Shown here: positions 1-5,510 of the stretch, in pieces | Layout: each line of letters starts with the position of its first letter | Numbering within the stretch: position 1 is the stretch's first letter | From: Deltaproteobacteria bacterium | Lineage (GTDB): Bacteria > Desulfobacterota > Desulfobaccia > Desulfobaccales > Desulfobaccaceae | Length of the DNA stretch: 15,467 nt | Assembly: GCA_016874895.1 (NCBI GenBank) | Contig: VGSX01000053.1 | Location: forward strand, 1 to 15,467 | Reading direction: 5' to 3' | Translations under genes and position numbers: made by a program | The notes under the pieces: model-generated | The model's input: the letters and a program-made list of their open reading frames with translations, nothing else | Told to the model about the DNA's origin: nothing | The model's database searches: none

Positions 1-4
1 ATTT

Positions 5-361
5 TCAGCGTCCCTTTTTCATGATTGGCTTTTCGTCCAAGCCATCCAGGACCTCCAGCAAACGGCGTTTGCGGGCGTGCGTTTCCCTCAGGCTCCCCAG
101 GTATTGATCCCATTCCGCCTGGTTATTTTGTTTGGACATGACCAACCCTGCTTTACGAAGGTATTTAGCCGCTTCCTGGTAGGCTTTGGGTTGGACCTGG
201 GCGATCAGTCGTTCCGCCTTATTCTTCCAGATGGCCACCGCCCGCGCCCCAAGGCTCACCGGTTTTGTCCATAGTCCCTCCGCAATGCGCTGATAGATGG
301 TGGAGCGAGAAAGTCCTGATTTAAACTTAACGGCCGGAATTCTCAGTATGGTACGCTTCAT
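5..361 (-). CDS. AlpA-family (phage/island type) transcriptional regulator
   Basis: The protein is 118 residues long. Its first 45 residues read like the AlpA / CP4-57 regulatory family: a short hydrophobic strand (ILRIP), a helix-turn-helix around GLSRSTIYQRIAEG, then a charged segment ending in a Trp (AIW). Such proteins are small DNA-binding regulators, often of integrase or excision genes in prophages and islands. Residues 46-118 are helical, Lys/Arg-rich and not recognised; they make the protein longer than the usual AlpA of about 70 residues. The ATG at 361 is chosen because AGGAGG lies just upstream on the minus strand; the frame stays open further upstream, but those 33 codons look non-coding. 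No integrase is visible; one could lie left of the window. The family call is by motif only. Confidence 0.72.
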   Translation of the reverse strand: MKRTILRIPAVKFKSGLSRSTIYQRIAEGLWTKPVSLGARAVAIWKNKAERLIAQVQPKAYQEAAKYLRKAGLVMSKQNNQAEWDQYLGSLRETHARKRRLLEVLDGLDEKPIMKKGR

Positions 362-561
362 CTTTAAACCTCCTAAAGCTCTAGTGGATTGTTGAATGAA
401 GCGTCTTCTGGCGATTTGGGCGATGCAATGCCTATGCAATGCCAGGCACCTGCACAGCATTATTAGCGAAATCGTATGGTTAGGTGGTTATCTGATGGAT
501 AATTTTGGATGGAACAATGGTAAGGGGATGAGATAGAGGGCAGGAAAATAAAGGGGTAGCG

Positions 562-596
562 AGCGGGCGGATTGTGCGAAAAAATTCCGCCCAGCT
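562..596 (-). terminator. Stem-loop just after the 262-residue gene
   Basis: GGGCGGA (565-571) pairs with TCCGCCC (586-592). The stem extends by three more pairs (AGC with GCT) past a bulged A at 593. The stem starts four bases after the stop codon of the minus-strand gene, and about 15 bases after it the minus strand reads TTTATTTTCC. The position fits an intrinsic terminator for the minus-strand operon, although the T tract does not directly follow the stem. Confidence 0.4.
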
Positions 597-599
597 TTT

Positions 600-1388
600 T
601 CACTTCTTCATGTTTTTACGGATGGTCTCGGGATTGCGATTCTGGGCAATTTCCATTTTTGCAATCTGCTGTGCATACCAGGTATCTGGTCGGCCGGGTT
701 TACTGCGTTTCAGCTCACGATATTTTTTCTGCCAGCTTGCGTGCAGTGCCTGAGTCTTCAGTTTGCGAGCCTCGCGTTTGACCTGGCTTGGCGTGTAACG
801 GCTATCGGCCGTGGTCGCAGCATCCACCATCCGGCGGATTATGGCTCCGTCAAGCGAGTATTGCCCGTCGCAAAATATAATCAACTCAGCCAACGGTACC
901 TTGTTGCCGCCAACTACCAGGGTCAATCCGCCATCGGCTTCCAGGCAGAGCATCTGGCGGCGCTTGTTACCGCTAGCGAAACCGATTTCCCACAAATCGG
1001 CGTTGGCCGTTTGCCTGCCGGTACGGCGCAATCCCAGCCTGGCCGCAATAAATCCGCACACCAACTCAGCGTTGCACTGCCATTGGATCAACCGACTGGC
1101 AGAAACCGGCACTCTGTTGATATCACTGCGTTTGTCGCAAACGATAAAAGATGCCTTACTGCCTGCTGCAGCGAGTGGGGTATGCACCGGCATCACACAC
1201 TGTTGCTCGCACCCATGGCAGATAGCGCTGGAAGCTGGGCGTGCCTTGGTAACCAGCCTTTGTGATTGCATAGCCTTAACCGCTTCAGACGGCCATTGGT
1301 GTAAGTCGTCGTCATTGACGAGAACAGGAGCTCCTAGGTTAGCCCCTACGCGGTCCAATAGCTCGATTAGGGTATCCACCGGCTTCAT
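600..1388 (-). CDS. Hypothetical protein with N-terminal Cys cluster and basic C-terminus
   Basis: I do not recognise this 262-residue protein. Residues 57-64 carry CHGCEQQC, and a further Cys follows at 84 (IVCD), a spacing that could bind zinc. Cys105, Cys111, Cys148 and Cys173 are more scattered. The middle is mixed alpha/beta, with GGLTLVVGG near 153-161 and IFCDGQYSLDG near 171-181. From about residue 195 to the end it is strongly basic and helical (KREARKLK, KKYRELKRSK), and a GRPDTWYAQQIA segment at 232-243 may be a helix-turn-helix, so nucleic-acid binding is possible. Its ATG overlaps the stop of the gene upstream in an ATGA arrangement, so the two were probably translated together. 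It has no signal peptide or membrane segment. A role in a mobile or defence island is only inferred from the AlpA and hsdM neighbours. Confidence 0.6.
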   Translation of the reverse strand: MKPVDTLIELLDRVGANLGAPVLVNDDDLHQWPSEAVKAMQSQRLVTKARPASSAICHGCEQQCVMPVHTPLAAAGSKASFIVCDKRSDINRVPVSASRLIQWQCNAELVCGFIAARLGLRRTGRQTANADLWEIGFASGNKRRQMLCLEADGGLTLVVGGNKVPLAELIIFCDGQYSLDGAIIRRMVDAATTADSRYTPSQVKREARKLKTQALHASWQKKYRELKRSKPGRPDTWYAQQIAKMEIAQNRNPETIRKNMKK

Positions 1389-1984
1389 GCTTCAGCCCCG
1401 GCGTTTTTGGCCGGCTCCTTGGGTTCGATCCCTGAGGCTTCCAGCATGGCGCGAAGCCTAAGGCCGAGCTCGTCGTACCTGAGCGAGCAGGAGTTGGGAT
1501 AGGTAATGCGGATGGCCACCGTTTTCGCGGGCTTGTCCATATCCACCACCACCGAGGCGGCTAGCTCCACCTGGGTGGGGCTGTACATGCTTAGGTGCAA
1601 GGATGTTCTGATCTGGTCGAGTAAATCGTAGACGGCTTCGGGATTATCGGATGAATCGGCTTCAAGGGTAATTCGGTCGCCCCTCTTTATCCGCGAAGAG
1701 AGGCGTAGTTTCTTTACCCTTACTCTCTCGATACCACTTCCAGCGTCGTAAATGAAATTAAAACCCTTCTGGAGGAGTGGGTTCAGGTCATACACGCGCT
1801 CGTCCTTTGGGTCGGGCGGTAGTCCGTCGAGCTTGAGTATCGCCTGGGCGAACATCCCCTGGAGTGGTTCGATGGCCTTGTAGGAGCCTCGAAAGTGCAA
1901 GTCTAGCGAGCCTTCCTTTTGTGAATAGACATAAATGACTTCGAAGGCAGGATTGTGCGGACGACGGTCAAACTCCCCATTCAT
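1385..1984 (-). CDS. Hypothetical protein, C-terminal half of a TGA-interrupted gene
   Basis: This 199-residue open frame begins with ATG directly after the TGA that ends the frame upstream, and it is in the same reading frame. The sequence reads ...SIE, stop, MNGEF... with no base between, so the two frames are probably one gene of 402 codons with TGA in place of a sense codon; TGG (Trp) is one base away. No convincing ribosome binding site precedes this ATG: only a weak GAG five bases away, inside the upstream frame. The protein is beta-rich, alternates strands and charged turns, and has no motif I recognise. Its last codons overlap the start of the 262-residue gene (ATGA). It could be a nonsense-mutated pseudogene, a gene read through at TGA, or a genuine split pair restarted at TGA-ATG. 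Confidence 0.5.
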   Translation of the reverse strand: MNGEFDRRPHNPAFEVIYVYSQKEGSLDLHFRGSYKAIEPLQGMFAQAILKLDGLPPDPKDERVYDLNPLLQKGFNFIYDAGSGIERVRVKKLRLSSRIKRGDRITLEADSSDNPEAVYDLLDQIRTSLHLSMYSPTQVELAASVVVDMDKPAKTVAIRITYPNSCSLRYDELGLRLRAMLEASGIEPKEPAKNAGAEA

Positions 1985-2593
1985 TCACTCAATGCTATGT
2001 TGTGAATAGTCTTCAGGGTAAGCGAAGAAGTAGTCCAACTCGCCCCGGCGAAAAGGCTCCACAACGCAGTTTTTGCCCCGGCCCTCGACGCGATGAAAGT
2101 AATTTCGGATTAAGCCTGCAAGCTGCTGAAGGCTGGCCTTGTCCACCGCAGCCGGTCGATTTGACATGTTCTTACGCTTGCGCCAGTAGGGAAGCGTATC
2201 TGCATGGTAAAAGCGGGTCGCTCCTCGCCAAAAAGCATTGTGATCCATGAAGGTGATCATTGCCCGCTCGTAGTGGTTGGGCAGCGCCGATAATGTTTCA
2301 ATAATAGATGTGAGGTCGTCCTGATTTTCCCGCAACTGCCAGCCCGCCTCGTCAATGATTGCCCGGAAGCCCTTTTCGCAACTCATCTCGAAGATTTCGT
2401 GGAACTCTACATCCATCTCATGGCGCTGGCTGTCCGCCAATGCAAGCCAGGCGCTAAATAACTCATCCGGGTTACCCTCCTTCATGGTTGCGAAATCAAG
2501 ATCGCCAAACAAGCCCTTACCTTGAAAGTATCGGGCAAGAAGGACATTCGGCATCTGACGGAAGAAATCCTTGGTAGAGTAGTGTCGGGCCAT
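1985..2593 (-). CDS. Hypothetical protein, N-terminal half of a TGA-interrupted gene
   Basis: The frame is 202 residues from the ATG at 2593. That start is chosen because GGGAGG lies six to eleven bases before it on the minus strand; an upstream TTG would put the binding site inside the gene. The product is mostly helical and acidic, with aromatic-rich stretches (ITFMDHNAFWRGATRFYHAD near 126-145; GELDYFFAYPEDY near 183-195). I do not recognise a family. It has no signal peptide and no transmembrane segment. It stops at a TGA that is in frame with, and immediately followed by, the next open frame, so it is most likely the front part of a longer protein. It is divergent from the hsdM remnant across a 116-base gap, which may hold promoters for both. 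Confidence 0.5.
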   Translation of the reverse strand: MARHYSTKDFFRQMPNVLLARYFQGKGLFGDLDFATMKEGNPDELFSAWLALADSQRHEMDVEFHEIFEMSCEKGFRAIIDEAGWQLRENQDDLTSIIETLSALPNHYERAMITFMDHNAFWRGATRFYHADTLPYWRKRKNMSNRPAAVDKASLQQLAGLIRNYFHRVEGRGKNCVVEPFRRGELDYFFAYPEDYSQHSIE

Positions 2594-2709
2594 CTTTTCC
2601 TCCCTCAATCATGCTACCTGTTGGATAATGCTGGACAGCGTTATATTTAACTGTACTTCCTCGATAAAAAATTACAAAATGAAATTTGTCGCCTCTCCAA
2701 AGAACATAC

Positions 2710-2940
2710 ATGGCCATTAAAAAATCTGATCTCTACTCCTTCCTCTGGGCCTCCTGTGATGAACTGCGCGGCGGCATGGATGCCAGCCAGTACAAGGATT
2801 ACGTCCTGGTCATGCTGTTCATCAAATATATCTCTGACAAGTACAGTGATTCGGACGACTTCACCCCGCCGGTCACCATCCCACCGTGGGCCAGTTTCAA
2901 AGATATAGTGGCCCTCAAGGGCAAGAGCGACCAGCCCTAG
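2710..2940 (+). pseudogene. hsdM: Truncated hsdM, type I restriction-modification methylase subunit (N-terminal stump)
   Basis: Only 76 codons remain of a gene that normally encodes about 500-800 residues. They match the helical N-terminal domain of type I methylase (M) subunits: DLYSFLWASCDELRGGMD, then the QYKDYVLVMLFIKYISDKY signature. HsdM with HsdS methylates adenine in a bipartite site, and with HsdR it restricts DNA. The frame ends in TAG at 2938-2940. Past the stop, in the same frame, the text reads GKRRPDIGK, which resembles the next stretch of HsdM homologues, and then the similarity is lost. The methyltransferase domain (NPPF motif), hsdS and hsdR are all absent, so no functional system is left here. 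No clear ribosome binding site precedes the ATG at 2710. The fragment marks the right edge of the decayed island. Confidence 0.78.
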
Positions 2941-2955
2941 GGCAAGCGGCGTCCA
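2911..2955 (+). repeat. Imperfect tandem duplication at the hsdM break
   Basis: Positions 2911-2933 and 2934-2955 are two adjacent, imperfect copies sharing GCCCT, AGGGCAAG, GCG and CCA in the same order, with a two-base deletion in the second copy. The stop codon that ends the hsdM frame lies in the second copy, inside the perfect ten-base palindrome GCCCTAGGGC (2934-2943). A local duplication therefore appears to have created the stop. Confidence 0.4.
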
Positions 2956-2970
2956 GATATTGGAAAAGGT

Positions 2971-3421
2971 CATAACCCCAAACCCCAGGACCGGGACTCC
3001 CTCCCCCTAGCTTATATGCCCTGTCCGGAAAACATATAAAAAAGCATTTGATACCTCTGACAGCAGGGGCAAGATGTCTGTCGGGGACTTACAAGGATGA
3101 GGTTCGACAGGAAAGTCTTTGAAATGCAGCTATGATGTGAATATCAGCGCACCAACCCCCGGGTGGTTAGGTGTGGATAGAGGGCAGATATCATAACTTC
3201 CAGCCTTGGGGAGGTCAAGAAACGGTCTATCGTTACCAACTTGCTGCCAACGCTGAATATGCATCTGGCTTGGCATCCAATCACTTTGGCCCGTTAAATT
3301 TATTCGTCCCAGTGCACCTACAAACTTAGGGGGAATGGCCAAGGGACCTCTGCCCAGCCTTTGCAAACTATGGTTGATGTTCCTGGTGGATGGGATATAT
3401 TATTGTTTGGGGATTCCCTAG
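2971..3421. other. Gap without a recognisable gene between island and nitrate cluster
   Basis: No open frame here resembles a known protein. A 78-codon minus-strand frame (3130-3366) has no convincing start site or motif. An inverted repeat, TTATATG (3012-3018) and CATATAA (3033-3039) around a 14-base loop, is followed by AAAAAG, but its orientation does not fit a terminator for the plus strand. The right end holds the probable promoter of the sigma-54 activator. The tract probably marks the junction between the decayed island and the conserved nitrate block. Confidence 0.4.
3374..3401 (+). promoter_or_regulatory. Possible sigma-70 promoter of the sigma-54 activator
   Basis: TTGATG (3374-3379) and TATATT (3396-3401) are separated by 16 bases and end 20 bases before the activator start. 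Both hexamers are fair matches to -35 and -10 elements. Such patterns occur by chance, so this is tentative. Confidence 0.25.
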
Positions 3422-4783
3422 ATGAGTAATCAGTTGCAAGAGAAATTGGTGGCGGACAAGAAGAACCTGGAGCACATTCTTGACCATCTCCAGGAAGGAA
3501 TCATCGGCCACGATAGAGAGAGGAGGATCATTTATTTCAACCGGGTGGCGGAAGAAATCACCGGCTATGCCAAGGATGAGGTCATCGGCCGGGACTGCCA
3601 TGAAGCCTTTGGCGGTGCCCTTTGCGGCAAGCAATGCTCCTTTTTCGGAGGGGTGCCGGATTCTCTGGCTAATCAGTGCTATCCCCTTAATATTGTTACC
3701 AAACAAGGGGAACCGAAGCAGGTTGAGATATCGGTGGTGGGGATGACCGATGAGCTGGGCCGGGTCGTCGGGATTCTCGCCATTATCCGAGACATAACCA
3801 GCATGGTGGGGTTTAAGCTCTGGCCGGAAGAATTCCCCCAGTTCGGCGGCCTGGTGGGACGAAACCCCAAAATGATCCAGGTTTTCCGGCAGATCCAGGC
3901 CGCGGCGGAAAATCACTACCCGGTGCTCATCACCGGCGAGACTGGAACCGGTAAAGAACTGGTGGCCGCCGCCATTCACAATATGAGCAAGCGCAGCAAG
4001 GGCCCCTTCATTGCCGTCAACTGCGGAGCCCTTCCCGAAGGAGTGGTGGAGAGCGAACTCTTTGGGCACGTCAAAGGAGCTTTTTCCGGTGCCATCCGGG
4101 ATAAGAAGGGGCGCTTTGAGCTGGCCCAAAAGGGAACCATATTTCTTGATGAAGTGGCGGAATTTAGCAAAAACGTCCAGGTAAAACTGCTCCGGGTGCT
4201 GGAGAACGGCACCTTTGAACGGGTGGGAAGCGAGAAGACCACGGCGGTGGACGTCAGGGTCATCAGCGCCACCCACCGAAATTTGAAAAGGGAAATTGAG
4301 AAAAAGAATTTCCGGGAGGACCTTTTTTACCGCATTAAGGTGGTGCCCATCCATCTGCCGCCGCTCCGGGAGCGGAAGGATGATATCCCCCTCCTCCTGG
4401 AGTATTTCCAGGAACAGGCCAGGAAACAGGGACAAAAAGTCGCCCGTTTTTCTAACGCGGCCCTGGAGGTAATGATGAGATACTCCTGGCCGGGAAATGT
4501 GCGAGAATTGCAACATGCAGCGTATCATGCTCTGGCCAAGGGCAGAGGGCGGGCGGCCGGGCCGGAGGACCTGCCGCAAGAATTGCGGAGCAGCACTTCC
4601 CAGCGCGGAGCACCCCGGAAGCTGAATCTCGAGGCAGTCCAAGTGGCCTTGAAAAGATCAGGGGGCAACAAAGTCAAGGCGGCCAGAACCTTAGGGATAG
4701 CCCGGGCGACGCTTTACCGCTTTTTAATGTCTCATAAGGCAAAATTGTCTCAATATATTAATGAGACATTTATTATCCTGTAA
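3422..4783 (+). CDS. PAS-domain sigma-54-dependent transcriptional activator (NtrC family)
   Basis: This 453-residue protein activates RNA polymerase carrying sigma-54. Residues about 12-128 form a PAS sensor domain with four cysteines (59, 68, 72, 86). The AAA+ domain covers about 143-370: Walker A GETGTGKE (172-179), the sigma-54 contact loop GAFSGA (219-224, Ser for the usual Thr), Walker B GTIFLDE (238-244) and WPGNVREL (356-363). A Fis-type helix-turn-helix lies at about 403-436. It has no receiver domain, so it probably senses its signal directly through PAS and is not phosphorylated by a kinase. A TAG stop lies in frame directly before the ATG, so the start cannot be further upstream. 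It sits immediately before nrfHA, and TGTCTCA repeats at its 3' end plus a -24/-12 site make nrfHA its likely target. The signal is unknown; nitrite, nitric oxide or redox state are guesses from context. Confidence 0.93.
   Translation: MSNQLQEKLVADKKNLEHILDHLQEGIIGHDRERRIIYFNRVAEEITGYAKDEVIGRDCHEAFGGALCGKQCSFFGGVPDSLANQCYPLNIVTKQGEPKQVEISVVGMTDELGRVVGILAIIRDITSMVGFKLWPEEFPQFGGLVGRNPKMIQVFRQIQAAAENHYPVLITGETGTGKELVAAAIHNMSKRSKGPFIAVNCGALPEGVVESELFGHVKGAFSGAIRDKKGRFELAQKGTIFLDEVAEFSKNVQVKLLRVLENGTFERVGSEKTTAVDVRVISATHRNLKREIEKKNFREDLFYRIKVVPIHLPPLRERKDDIPLLLEYFQEQARKQGQKVARFSNAALEVMMRYSWPGNVRELQHAAYHALAKGRGRAAGPEDLPQELRSSTSQRGAPRKLNLEAVQVALKRSGGNKVKAARTLGIARATLYRFLMSHKAKLSQYINETFIIL
4728..4768 (+). 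promoter_or_regulatory. Putative upstream activating sites for the sigma-54 activator
   Basis: TGTCTCA occurs at 4728-4734 and 4746-4752, and its reverse complement TGAGACA at 4762-4768. The last two form an inverted repeat of seven-base arms around a nine-base AT spacer. The cluster lies in the last codons of the activator gene. Its centre is about 190 bp upstream of the predicted nrf start point, the usual distance for an enhancer bound by a Fis-type helix-turn-helix dimer. Assignment to this activator is inferred from position. Confidence 0.6.
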
Positions 4784-4918
4784 TAATAATAAATTAATTA
4801 ATCAGCCAATTCCTCATCTGTTTCATAAATACATAATCAGAATTTACCCCCCTCCACTCTATTCCTAAATTGCTCCTTTCATTAGCAGCTTATCTGTTGG
4901 GAAAACCATCTTCAAAAT

Positions 4919-4934
4919 TGGCACGGAAATAGCA
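4919..4934 (+). promoter_or_regulatory. Sigma-54 (-24/-12) promoter of nrfHA
   Basis: TGGCACGGAAATAGCA matches the sigma-54 consensus TGGCACRNNNNTTGCW at every defined base except one T (TAGC for TTGC), with the required GG-N10-GC spacing (GG at 4920-4921, GC at 4932-4933). The predicted start point is near 4945, leaving a leader of about 80 bases before nrfH. A partial IHF-like match, AATCAGCCAATTC (4800-4812), lies between the TGTCTCA sites and the promoter, where DNA bending would be needed. Confidence 0.72.
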
Positions 4935-5023
4935 CCCATAAAAGTGATTTGGTTTGGCCTTAGACATCCCCAATTCGTCGAGCAGGCCTGCAGGGGCAAA
5001 ATAGGAGACAGGATGCGGGGTCT

Positions 5024-5485
5024 ATGATCTCAGCCAGAATGACTTTAGTTTATCTGCTGGTTTTTTTGCTGATCGCCGCGGCCCTGGGGGCGTTTATCGC
5101 CTTTGGTCCTCCCCGGCTGTACGCCAGGTCCGAGAGTCCGGAATACTGCGGCAGTTGCCACGTCATGGAGTCCCGGTATGAGGCCTGGTTCCACGCCGGC
5201 GCCCACCGGCGCATAACATGCGTGGACTGCCACCTGCCCAACGACACGGCCTTCAACCACGCCTTGTGGAAGGCCCTGGACGGGGGTAAGGAATTTCTGT
5301 CCTTCTACACCGGCCGGGTGGACGAGGACCTTCGTCTGTCTTCCCGGGGCGCCAGGGTGCTCAAAGAAAACTGCCTGAGGTGCCATACCGAGACCATGGC
5401 CCGGGTCAACGAGGACCGCAACTGTTGGGAGTGCCACCGCCGCCTGGGACACAAACAGACCGGCGCCATGGCCACTCTCCCGTAA
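5024..5485 (+). CDS. nrfH: NrfH, tetraheme membrane quinol dehydrogenase of nitrite reductase
   Basis: NrfH takes electrons from menaquinol at the outer face of the inner membrane and passes them to NrfA. The 153-residue protein has a short N-terminal tail, one membrane helix at about 8-28 as anchor, and four CXXCH heme motifs: CGSCH (42-46), CVDCH (66-70), CLRCH (117-121) and CWECH (134-138). The first is followed by VM, giving Met48 in the position of the unusual methionine ligand of the first heme in Desulfovibrio NrfH. Length and motif order fit the NapC/NirT/NrfH family. The ATG at 5024 has GGGG just upstream; an ATG at 5013 gives only a four-codon frame, and one at 5039 has no better binding site. 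nrfA follows after 25 bases, the usual nrfHA pair. Confidence 0.93.
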   Translation: MISARMTLVYLLVFLLIAAALGAFIAFGPPRLYARSESPEYCGSCHVMESRYEAWFHAGAHRRITCVDCHLPNDTAFNHALWKALDGGKEFLSFYTGRVDEDLRLSSRGARVLKENCLRCHTETMARVNEDRNCWECHRRLGHKQTGAMATLP

Positions 5486-5510
5486 TCTTGAGGCAAGGAA
5501 GGGACTGGAT

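Noticed and set aside
741..1461. Plus-strand frames of 174 and 216 codons
   Set aside because: They are antisense to the minus-strand 262-residue gene, which has the ATGA coupling and a coherent Cys cluster.
1985..1987. TGA as a selenocysteine codon
   Set aside because: No SECIS-like hairpin is evident just downstream, the protein shows no redox motif there, and a Trp-to-stop change explains it more simply.
3130..3366. Minus-strand frame of 78 codons in the gap before the activator
   Set aside because: It has no binding site, no motif and no neighbour support.
3368..4642. Minus-strand frame of 424 codons
   Set aside because: It is the antisense of the sigma-54 activator, whose domains are unmistakable.
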